5,908 nucleotides of DNA from Spirochaetia bacterium (GTDB taxonomy: Bacteria; Spirochaetota; Spirochaetia; Treponematales; Breznakiellaceae). Shown here piece by piece: positions 1 through 5,908 of the stretch. The notes under the pieces are model-generated. The model saw nothing but the letters and a program-made list of their open reading frames with translations. It was not told the DNA's origin and did no database searches. Each line of letters begins with the position of its first letter. Position 1 is the stretch's first letter. The translations under genes were made by a program, and so were the position numbers. The stretch spans positions 1-5,908 of the forward strand of contig BOBI01000106.1 of assembly GCA_026002305.1 (NCBI GenBank), read 5' to 3'.

Positions 1-965
1 GCCGTTTGGAAGAAGCGGCGGCGCATAAGCTAAACGATATGGAAACAAGCCTACACGCCGGTATAGTGGGGCAGGACGAGGCTGTCCGGCGGATATGCGA
101 CTGCGTAAGGCGGGGTAAAGCCGGTATAAGCCGGCCGGAAAGACCGCTTGGAACATTCCTCTTTATGGGGCCCTCCGGCGTGGGCAAAACCCTGCTTGCG
201 CGGCGTCTTGCCGTCTATCTTTTTGGCAGCGAGGACGCGCTTTTCCGCATCGATATGTCGGACTTTATGGAGCGCCATAACGCTTCACGTTTAACAGGAT
301 CGCCGCCGGGTTATGTCGGCTACGAAGAAGGCGGCGTGCTTACCGAGCGCGTTAGGCGAAACCCTTACTCGATAATTCTTTTTGACGAGATTGAAAAAGC
401 GCACCGTGATGTTTTCAATCTTTTGCTGCCTATTTTGGAAGAAGGCGAATTAAAAGACAATCTTGGACACACTGTGGATTTTCGTAATTCCATTATCATC
501 ATGACGAGTAACGCCGGTACGCGCGAATTGGCAACGGTTAACAGGCTTGGTTTTACGCATAACCAAAACGAGCCCACATATAAAGATATTGAGGAAGCGG
601 CTAACAAAGAGGCAAAGCGTATTTTTAATCCTGAATTTTTAAACCGGTTAGATGACATTGTTGTTTTTCATCAGCTGGATCAAAAACATTTAGAGCAAAT
701 ATATGATATGCAGCTTAACGACCTCCGCGTGCGCATTGCATCGGAACACGGTTATTCATTAAAACTTACAAAAGAGGCGCGCAGAATTATTTTGGAAAAA
801 AGCCGCGATGTCAAATACGGTGCGCGCGCCATGCGGCGTGTGTTTCAAAAAGATATTGAGGATAAACTTTCGCATTTGGTTTTAGAATTTAATCCACCCG
901 CCGGAACGTTGTTTTTGGCGCGCGGCGAGAACGGAAAAATTATAATGGAAGCGGCAAAATTGTGA
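1..965 (+). CDS. clpC: ClpC-type AAA+ unfoldase, C-terminal part (5' end outside window)
   Basis: This is the second AAA+ module of a Clp/Hsp100 ATPase, which unfolds substrates and feeds them to ClpP in the cytoplasm. Residues are numbered from the TTG at 6. That TTG is not a real start: the frame stays open to the left edge (first full codon at 3-5), and the N-domain and first AAA+ module are missing. Visible landmarks are a VxGQ-type entry (about 19-23), Walker A GPSGVGKT (55-62), pore loop GYVG (102-105), Walker B ILFDE (124-128), sensor 1 MTSN (166-169), arginine finger in FLNR (R214) and sensor 2 GAR (272-274), followed by the small D2 domain to the end. An LGF tripeptide (181-183) sits where ClpC and ClpA carry the ClpP-docking loop. 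ClpB lacks this loop, so ClpC is favoured over ClpB. FNLLLPIL (137-144) has Pro where Gln is usual. The stop overlaps the next gene's GTG. Confidence 0.88.
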   Translation, partial: RLEEAAAHKLNDMETSLHAGIVGQDEAVRRICDCVRRGKAGISRPERPLGTFLFMGPSGVGKTLLARRLAVYLFGSEDALFRIDMSDFMERHNASRLTGSPPGYVGYEEGGVLTERVRRNPYSIILFDEIEKAHRDVFNLLLPILEEGELKDNLGHTVDFRNSIIIMTSNAGTRELATVNRLGFTHNQNEPTYKDIEEAANKEAKRIFNPEFLNRLDDIVVFHQLDQKHLEQIYDMQLNDLRVRIASEHGYSLKLTKEARRIILEKSRDVKYGARAMRRVFQKDIEDKLSHLVLEFNPPAGTLFLARGENGKIIMEAAKL

Positions 966-2038
966 GCAAAGTAATTTTAAAAGCGGAAGACCTTGATGGT
1001 TTTTTAACGGAAGCCGACAAAGCCTCGATAACTGGCATGGACACCATTTACAGTGAAGTCCTTGCCGGTTTCAGAATATATTCGGACGCAAATAGCGAGG
1101 CTGAACGCGAGAAGGAAAAAGAAAACCTTATACGTCTTTACAACAAGATGGGCAAAATGATGCAGGACATTTGTAAAGACGAAAAAAGAATCCAAGTTTA
1201 CAGTTTTGGCACACCGCACGAAACACACGCGGAATCATCGCGTCTTATCGCAAAACTGCGCGATGTGCGTACCGGACAGCAGGAATTTATTTATTATATC
1301 CAACGCGCGTTTGAAATGCTGTTTTATTTTGCGTGGGGGCGCAGCAATGGTGAAAAAAACGAAAAAAATTATTTGATAATAACAACCCCCGTAACAGTTC
1401 CTGTACAAAATTATGCCGTGCATAAAATAACAAACATCGATCACAAAATTGAGAACACCGTAATGTGTGTCCTGTTACGCGGCGCTCTGCTGCCGGCGAT
1501 GATCATGTCAAAAGAAATAGAGGAATATTCGTCCAACGGTTATGTTACCCCGTTTGCGCTCTTTCGCATTAAACGCGACGAAACAAAAAACGAAAACAAC
1601 ATGGAATATATTTTAGATTTGGATCGTTCATATTTTGATCCGGCGCAGCTTAACGGCAAAGATTTAATTTTCGCCGACCCGATGAACGCAACCGGCGGCA
1701 GCCTTGTTACCGTTGTCAAATACCTTTTAAACAATGGGGTGAAGCCAAAATCGGTGCAGTTCTTTAACGTAATATCGGCGCTGAAAGGCGCGTTACGTGT
1801 TGTTAGGGCTCTGCCTAACTGTACCGTCTGGACCTGCTGGATGGATCCGGTGTTAAACGAGCTGGCCTATATCCTGCCCGGGTTAGGCGACGCCGGGGAC
1901 CGCATAAACGGCACAGATACCAACGACAAAAGCCGCAACATAATTCAGTTGATTGCCGACTACGGCAATAACATCGCCGGTCTTTACCGCTCGCAGTTAC
2001 GCGAAATAGAAGACACTGTTTTGGGGCGTCAAAAATGA
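962..2038 (+). CDS. upp: Uracil phosphoribosyltransferase-family protein with N- and C-terminal extensions
   Basis: UPRTase makes UMP and pyrophosphate from uracil and PRPP (pyrimidine salvage, cytoplasm). The core spans about residues 85-318. It contains the [12 protein letters not shown] entry (98-109; ordinary Upp has LRD...T..EFR), RDET (205-208), the PRPP loop DPMNATGGS (239-247) and the uracil-binding [12 protein letters not shown] (303-314). These make the family assignment firm. The protein is 358 residues, against roughly 210 for ordinary bacterial Upp. The excess is an N-terminal part of about 84 residues, charged and probably helical, and a C-terminal tail of about 40. The usual LRAGLG loop reads LRGALL (172-177), the PRPP loop has Asn242 where Leu is usual, and RINGT replaces RIFGT, so activity is likely but not certain. 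The GTG start lies in a 4-base overlap (GTGA) with the clpC stop, with GGAAG at 947-951 as a plausible ribosome site 10 bases upstream. Translational coupling is inferred. A regulatory PRT-fold protein is the main alternative. Confidence 0.82.
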   Translation: MSKVILKAEDLDGFLTEADKASITGMDTIYSEVLAGFRIYSDANSEAEREKEKENLIRLYNKMGKMMQDICKDEKRIQVYSFGTPHETHAESSRLIAKLRDVRTGQQEFIYYIQRAFEMLFYFAWGRSNGEKNEKNYLIITTPVTVPVQNYAVHKITNIDHKIENTVMCVLLRGALLPAMIMSKEIEEYSSNGYVTPFALFRIKRDETKNENNMEYILDLDRSYFDPAQLNGKDLIFADPMNATGGSLVTVVKYLLNNGVKPKSVQFFNVISALKGALRVVRALPNCTVWTCWMDPVLNELAYILPGLGDAGDRINGTDTNDKSRNIIQLIADYGNNIAGLYRSQLREIEDTVLGRQK

Positions 2039-2994
2039 AATACCGCACCGCAGAACGGCAAAGAACATTTATTAAGCTGCCCGCACAACTTTTTGCAAGC
2101 CTGCTGCTGTTGTGCGCAATGCTGCCCGTTTTTTCAGGCTGCGCCACCGCCACATCCGCCGAAGAATATTATTCAATCGGCATGTCTTATTTTGAAATGG
2201 GCAAGTTCGAAGAAGCGGAGCGCTGGCTTACAAGGGCGCTTACCACAAACAGAACGATGCGCGCCTCCGAATACAACCTTGGACGCATAGCCTACGAAAC
2301 AGGCCGTTATACAGAGGCATCAACAATATTTAAAAAAATATTAAGAAAAGACCCGTCAAACGTGCTTGTGTTACGCGCCGAAGCGTATACCCAGATTAAA
2401 CTTGGCAATATAGAGGAAGCCGGTAAAACATACAAAAAAGTTTTAGACCTTGAAAGCGACAGCCTTGACGACGGCTTTAATTATGCCCTTGTGTTATACG
2501 CAATGGACAAACCGGCGGAGGCCGAAGCCGAGCTTTTAAAATTTGACTACAACCTTTTGGATAACAAAGATACGCTGCTGTTGTTGGCGCGTATACAAAA
2601 AGCGCAGGATAAATTATCGGCCATTGATACTTACGACCAGTGGCTTACAAAAAATACCGATCCGGAAGTCCGCTATGAATATTCCGTTGTCCTGGATAAG
2701 GCGGGCTTCTACGCAAAAGCGCTGGAGCAGGCTCAAAAGGTTCAGTTGGAGCTAACCGCCGACACAGAGACGTTAAAGCGTTATACCGTTAGGTTTGAAG
2801 TCGCCCGCTTAATGCTAATCGCGGACAGCGAGGACACCGAAGGCATGACACAGCTGCGGCAGGCAATACAAGAGGGTTTTAAAGACAAGGAAGCGCTCAA
2901 TTTGTTAGCAAAGGATGAGCACATACCAAAGCTGCTGCAGGAAGAAATTCAGCGCATAAACGACACAGATATACCTGCAGCCGCAACCCCCTAA
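2035..2994 (+). CDS. TPR-repeat lipoprotein, function unknown
   Basis: This is a predicted membrane-anchored lipoprotein made of tetratricopeptide repeats, which are protein-interaction scaffolds. The N-terminus is basic (Lys and Arg within residues 2-14), followed by a hydrophobic segment (about 19-33) and a lipobox FSGC with the lipidated Cys at 36. Phe at -3 fits the relaxed lipobox common in spirochaetes. Three consecutive 34-residue TPRs run at 42-75, 76-109 and 110-143, with typical Gly/Ala/Tyr positions. More degenerate helical repeats follow to about 240. The C-terminal segment [17 protein letters not shown] (281-297) resembles the short capping repeat that often ends such TPR arrays. 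No enzymatic motif is visible. The ATG overlaps the preceding stop (ATGA), with only a weak GGGG (2023-2026) upstream, so expression probably depends on the upstream gene. Possible roles include assembly or scaffolding in the periplasm or outer envelope; no specific function can be assigned. Confidence 0.85.
   Translation: MKYRTAERQRTFIKLPAQLFASLLLLCAMLPVFSGCATATSAEEYYSIGMSYFEMGKFEEAERWLTRALTTNRTMRASEYNLGRIAYETGRYTEASTIFKKILRKDPSNVLVLRAEAYTQIKLGNIEEAGKTYKKVLDLESDSLDDGFNYALVLYAMDKPAEAEAELLKFDYNLLDNKDTLLLLARIQKAQDKLSAIDTYDQWLTKNTDPEVRYEYSVVLDKAGFYAKALEQAQKVQLELTADTETLKRYTVRFEVARLMLIADSEDTEGMTQLRQAIQEGFKDKEALNLLAKDEHIPKLLQEEIQRINDTDIPAAATP
2991..2994. other. Convergent 4-base overlap of lipoprotein gene and polA ends
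   Basis: The plus-strand TAA (2992-2994) and the minus-strand TAG (2991-2993) interlock, so the two genes end inside one another. There is no intergenic space, and no stem followed by a T-run is visible in the surrounding coding sequence. Transcripts from both sides probably extend into the opposite gene or end by a factor-dependent route. Confidence 0.85.
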
Positions 2995-5891
2995 TGAAAA
3001 TCCCCCCAGCGCCGTCCGGTCTCCACGCTTACCCGCAGCGGCACCGTTAACGGTACGGCGGTTTCCATAACGTTACGTACCAGCGCGGCGATTTTTGGGG
3101 CGTCGGCTTCGGGACATTCAAGTATTAGTTCGTCGTGTACCTGTAACAGCATTTTAACCTGCGGGTAGGGGGTCAGGGCGGCGTCCATGTTGAGCATGGC
3201 TTTTTTTACGATGTCGGCGGCGCTCCCCTGTATGGGGGTATTAACCGCCACACGCTGCGCCGCCGCCCTTTCTGTTTTGTTGGCGGAGTTGATTGTGGGA
3301 ATCGCGCGGCGGCGGCCTAGCAGTGTTTGGGCATAGCCTGTGCGCTCGGTTTCGGTTACAAGGTTGTCTATGTAGCGTTTGACGCCGCTGTAGGTTTTAA
3401 AGTAGGCGTCGATGAACTCGGCGGCGGCGCTGCGTTTTATGCCAAGCTCGTTTGAAAGGCGGAAGGCGCTCATGCCGTACATCACGCCAAAGTTTATCAC
3501 CTTTGCCATGCGGCGCTGGCTTGCGTCCACAAGGCTTTCGTCCATTAGGCCGAAAATTAAGGCGGCGGTTTTTGCGTGCACGTCCTTGCCCGATTTAAAG
3601 GCCTCGGTTAGCATAGGGTCGCCGGACAGGTGCGCAAGGATTACCAGTTCAATCTGGCTGTAGTCCGCCGAAATTAGCACGCTGCCTTCCGGTGCGACAA
3701 AGGCTTCGCGTATACGCCGTCCTTCTTCGGCACGAATCGGTATGTTCTGCAAGTTGGGGTCGCGGCTGGAAAGTCTGCCGGTGGCGGTTCCTGTTTGAAT
3801 AAAACTTGTGTGAACCCTGCCGTTTTTGTCGGCAAGGTTTCCCAGCGTATCAATATAGGTATTTTTCAGTTTTGAAAGCGTACGGTGCCGCAGTATGAGT
3901 TCCGGCATCTTGTCCTCGCGGGCAAGCTCCTCCAAAACCGACACATCGGTGGAGTAGCCGGTTTGGGTTTTTTTGCCGGGTTGCAGGCCGCGCTCAACAA
4001 ACAAAACTTCCTGCAGCTGCTTGGGCGAGTTAATGTTGAATTCGTGACCGGCAAGCCGCCAAATTTCGGCTTGAATCGTGTCCAATTCCGCCGTAAACTC
4101 CACGCTTAAGCGCTTTAAAACCCCAGTTTCTATCAAAATGCCCGTGCCCTCCATTTCGGCAAGTACCGGCAAAAGCGGCATCTCAATACCATTGAATAAA
4201 TCCGGCGCCCCGCAAGTTTTAAGTTTTTCCTCGAACAAAACCTTTAAACGAAGGCAAAAATCCGCGTCCTCACCTGAATACTTGCAGGCGGTTTCAACCG
4301 GTACATCGGTAAACGTGCCATTTTTGGGAACAATATCATTGTAGGCAATCCCTACGGCGCCCAAATGAAATTTGGCAAGCGCCTCCAGTGAATACCCGGA
4401 GCGGGCGCTGTCGCAAAGCCAAGCCGCCGTCATCGTGTCGAAAATTTTACACTTCCAACGCGGCAGCCCCCACGCGCGCGAAACCTCGTAATCAAACTTG
4501 GCGTTATGCGCAATCACCGTCATCGCGGGATTTTGGAAAACAGGCGCAAGCAGGGCGCGCGCCGCACCGGGCGGGATAAAAGCATTACCTCCCGCGTGTT
4601 CGGCTATCGTAACATAGTAAGCAGATTCCGGTTTCAGCGCTACCGAAAACCCCACAGGCTTTGCGTGCCATGCATCAAGCAAATCGGTCTCAAAATCCAG
4701 CGCCAACCACCCCTGCGCCGTTGCCGCCGCCAGCAGCTTTTCCAATTCTGCAACATCTGTAACAAGCGAATAAGTGCCTTGGGAAGAATTATGAGGGGGG
4801 GCGCCCCCCACGCCCGCACCTTGTTGCGGGCTACCCCCCAAAGCGGGGGCTGCCGCCCCCGCAACGCCCCCGCCTGCAACAAAATACGGGGTGTTGCGGG
4901 GTGTCCCCGCAGAGGGGGCAGCGGAAGACGCCGTAGGCGGCTGTAGCGCGGGGGAGACTTCCCCCGCCTGCTTTTCATTTTCCACTTTCCGCTTTCCACT
5001 TTTTGTCAATTCTACCGCCAAGGTGTTCATATCCTCGCGTAAAAGCACAGCCGCAGCGGCCTTTTTTGCATTTTCATCTATATTTTCTACGGAAAACGAG
5101 TCAATATTGTCATTTGGCAGCGTTAAATTGCTAACCAAGGTGATAAGTGATCGTGAAAGGTAGGCATCGTCCTTGCCGCTTGCCAATTTTGTGCCCAAGG
5201 ATCCTGAAATTCCGCTTAAATTCGCGTAAATTTCGTCCAGCGAGCCATAGCGGTCTATCAACTTTACCGCCGATTTATCGCCGATACCCTTAACGCCGGG
5301 TACATTGTCGGCGCTGTCGCCGGTTAAAGAAAGCAAATCGAGTATTTGGTTAGGTTGTACGCCCCATTCGGCGCGTACTTCGATAGGCCCCAATTTTTCG
5401 TAAGCCTGTTTTCCGTTGGTATCTTTTTTTGCCGGACGCAGCTGCCAAACGCCGTCGCCGGTTAGTTGAAGTAAATCCTTATCGCCGGAAACAATAAAAC
5501 ATTCGCGTTTTTCGGCTTTGCATTTTCCGGCAAGCGTTGCGATAATGTCGTCGGCCTCGTAACCTTCCAGCGCAACCGAAGCCACCTTTAGGGCGGAAAG
5601 AAACTCCTCCACAAGCGGCACCTGCGCGTGCAGATCCTCCGGCGCTTTATTGCGGGTTGCCTTGTAAAGCGGGTATTGTTTGTGCCGGAATGTGGGCACG
5701 CGGGAATCGAAAACCACGATCAGGCGCTTGGCGCCCTGTACATTAATTAAGTTGATAAGGTTTTTCGCAAACCCGAACAGCGCCGAAATATTTTTGCCGT
5801 CACGATTCCGCAAAGGCCGCGAAATAAAAGCGAAATACGAGCGGTAAATTTGTGCATAAGCATCTATTAAATAAAGCGGCTCTTTTTTCAC
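2991..5891 (-). CDS. polA: DNA polymerase I with 5'-nuclease, proofreading and polymerase domains
   Basis: Pol I fills gaps and removes RNA primers during lagging-strand maturation and excision repair. The 5'-nuclease domain (1 to about 297) keeps the acidic residues D10, D62, E112/D114/D115, D137/D139 and D192/D195, plus a helix-hairpin-helix around 199-212. The proofreading domain (about 373-560) is intact: Exo I D399/E401, Exo II D467, Exo III Y538/D542. In the polymerase domain, motif A has D743 in DYSQIEL, the O-helix has R793, K797, F801 and Y805, R880/N884/Q888 match the E. coli R841/N845/Q849 set, and motif C is HDE (919-921). Two oddities stand out. V750 replaces the near-invariant Arg after DYSQIEL. 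Residues about 298-366 are a low-complexity Gly/Ala/Pro-rich linker encoded by repeats. Length is 966 against 928 in E. coli. The start is GTG; MKKEPLYLIDAYAQIYRSYF fits the family N-terminus. The stop is TAG, overlapping the convergent lipoprotein gene by 4 bases. Confidence 0.97.
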   Translation of the reverse strand: MKKEPLYLIDAYAQIYRSYFAFISRPLRNRDGKNISALFGFAKNLINLINVQGAKRLIVVFDSRVPTFRHKQYPLYKATRNKAPEDLHAQVPLVEEFLSALKVASVALEGYEADDIIATLAGKCKAEKRECFIVSGDKDLLQLTGDGVWQLRPAKKDTNGKQAYEKLGPIEVRAEWGVQPNQILDLLSLTGDSADNVPGVKGIGDKSAVKLIDRYGSLDEIYANLSGISGSLGTKLASGKDDAYLSRSLITLVSNLTLPNDNIDSFSVENIDENAKKAAAAVLLREDMNTLAVELTKSGKRKVENEKQAGEVSPALQPPTASSAAPSAGTPRNTPYFVAGGGVAGAAAPALGGSPQQGAGVGGAPPHNSSQGTYSLVTDVAELEKLLAAATAQGWLALDFETDLLDAWHAKPVGFSVALKPESAYYVTIAEHAGGNAFIPPGAARALLAPVFQNPAMTVIAHNAKFDYEVSRAWGLPRWKCKIFDTMTAAWLCDSARSGYSLEALAKFHLGAVGIAYNDIVPKNGTFTDVPVETACKYSGEDADFCLRLKVLFEEKLKTCGAPDLFNGIEMPLLPVLAEMEGTGILIETGVLKRLSVEFTAELDTIQAEIWRLAGHEFNINSPKQLQEVLFVERGLQPGKKTQTGYSTDVSVLEELAREDKMPELILRHRTLSKLKNTYIDTLGNLADKNGRVHTSFIQTGTATGRLSSRDPNLQNIPIRAEEGRRIREAFVAPEGSVLISADYSQIELVILAHLSGDPMLTEAFKSGKDVHAKTAALIFGLMDESLVDASQRRMAKVINFGVMYGMSAFRLSNELGIKRSAAAEFIDAYFKTYSGVKRYIDNLVTETERTGYAQTLLGRRRAIPTINSANKTERAAAQRVAVNTPIQGSAADIVKKAMLNMDAALTPYPQVKMLLQVHDELILECPEADAPKIAALVRNVMETAVPLTVPLRVSVETGRRWGDFH
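4796..4967 (-). repeat. GC-rich hairpin cluster inside the polA linker
   Basis: At least five inverted repeats lie within 172 bases: a perfect 14-base palindrome at 4796-4809; CCCGCA/TGCGGG arms at 4813-4818 and 4825-4830; an 8-bp stem with 4-base loop at 4843-4862; a 7-bp stem with 3-base loop at 4895-4911; and an 8-bp stem with 4-base loop at 4948-4967. The second and fifth stems share the arm GCGGGGG. GCCCCCGC is repeated directly at 4855-4862 and 4866-4873, and GTTGCGGG at 4823-4830 and 4893-4900. Bases 4801-4860 are 48/60 G+C by direct count, well above the flanking polA sequence. In the polA frame it is open and encodes about residues 309-366, a Gly/Ala/Pro/Ser-rich stretch with no predicted fold. 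The stem counts are read directly. That this is an inserted repeat family is inferred. Confidence 0.75.
4980..5000 (-). repeat. Heptanucleotide tandem repeat in polA
   Basis: Three adjacent 7-base units read, on the plus strand, TTCCACT, TTCCGCT and TTCCACT, with a fourth degenerate unit (TTTCATT) at 4973-4979. On the polA strand this is AGTGGAA-AGCGGAA-AGTGGAA, encoding Ser-Gly-Lys-Arg-Lys-Val-Glu (298-304). It lies 12 bases or so from the GC-rich hairpin cluster and just after the end of the 5'-nuclease domain. With only three units, slippage is possible but chance cannot be excluded. Confidence 0.55.
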
Positions 5892-5908
5892 GTTTTTCCC
5901 ATCACGGT
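5888..5908 (-). CDS. Possible 3' end of an upstream minus-strand gene
   Basis: Reading leftwards from the right edge, one frame gives six codons (Thr-Val-Met-Gly-Lys-Thr) and then a TGA at 5888-5890. The TGA overlaps the polA GTG as GTGA, the same arrangement as the clpC/upp junction. It could therefore be the tail of a gene co-transcribed with polA. Only 21 bases are visible, so a chance stop is quite possible and no product can be named. Confidence 0.3.
   Translation of the reverse strand, partial: TVMGKT

Noticed and set aside
6..8. TTG at 6 as the start of a short 319-residue ATPase
   Set aside because: The frame is open to the window edge, and the protein begins in the middle of a Clp ATPase just before the second AAA+ module. 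It is a gene cut by the window boundary.
1815..2153. Minus-strand 112-codon frame across the upp/lipoprotein junction
   Set aside because: It is antisense to the conserved uracil-binding motif and the lipoprotein signal peptide. It is Arg/Cys/Ser-rich with no family resemblance.
3043..3054. 12-base palindrome ACCGTTAACGGT near the polA 3' end as an operator or terminator
   Set aside because: It encodes the repeated Val-Pro-Leu of the conserved Pol I C-terminus, has no loop or T-run, and is isolated. Coincidence is the simplest explanation.
4506..4946. Plus-strand open frame of 146 codons opposite polA
   Set aside because: It lies wholly antisense to conserved polA exonuclease sequence and the GC-rich repeat. 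It is rich in Arg, Gly and Cys with no recognisable domain, so it reflects GC content.
4790..4975. Frameshift or assembly error in the GC-rich part of polA
   Set aside because: The same frame continues from the nuclease domain through the linker into an intact Exo I motif, with no stop and no length anomaly in either flanking domain.
4640..4999. Minus-strand 119-codon frame overlapping polA in another frame
   Set aside because: The polA frame is supported by conserved Exo I and Exo II motifs in the same bases. This frame is Arg/Pro/Leu-rich shadow sequence.
4796..5000. CRISPR array
   Set aside because: The repeats are very short, palindromic and unevenly spaced, they lie within a coding gene, and no cas genes are nearby.

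Overview
The window is almost entirely coding. It holds the 3' end of one plus-strand gene, two complete plus-strand genes and one complete minus-strand gene that fills the right half. Moderate G+C content, very tight gene packing, a long UPRTase-like protein, a TPR lipoprotein and the polymerase sequence together suggest a spirochaete, perhaps a Treponema-like gut species. This is an inference from general family resemblance; no rRNA or other decisive marker is present.

Left half, plus strand: the C-terminal AAA+ module of a ClpC-type unfoldase enters from the left edge and ends at 965. Its stop overlaps the GTG start of a 358-residue uracil phosphoribosyltransferase-family protein (GTGA, 962-965). 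That gene's stop in turn overlaps the ATG of a 319-residue TPR lipoprotein (ATGA, 2035-2038). The three are probably co-transcribed and translationally coupled. Their promoter lies outside the window. Nothing in the sequence gives an obvious shared pathway for proteolysis, uracil salvage and an envelope TPR protein.

Right half, minus strand: a full-length DNA polymerase I (966 residues) converges on the lipoprotein gene, and the two coding regions overlap by 4 bases at 2991-2994. The 5'-nuclease, proofreading 3'-5' exonuclease and polymerase domains all keep their catalytic residues. The last seven codons of a possible further minus-strand gene may overlap the polA start at the right edge.

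The most unusual feature lies inside polA, in the linker between the 5'-nuclease and the Klenow-like part. About 205 bases (4796-5000) consist of a short heptanucleotide tandem repeat followed, in the polA sense, by a cluster of very GC-rich hairpins. These are translated in frame into a Gly/Ala/Pro-rich stretch. It looks like an intergenic-type palindromic repeat that has entered a protein-coding gene at a tolerant interdomain site. No tRNA, rRNA, CRISPR array, transposase, riboswitch or convincing terminator was seen, and there is no gene-free stretch of any size.
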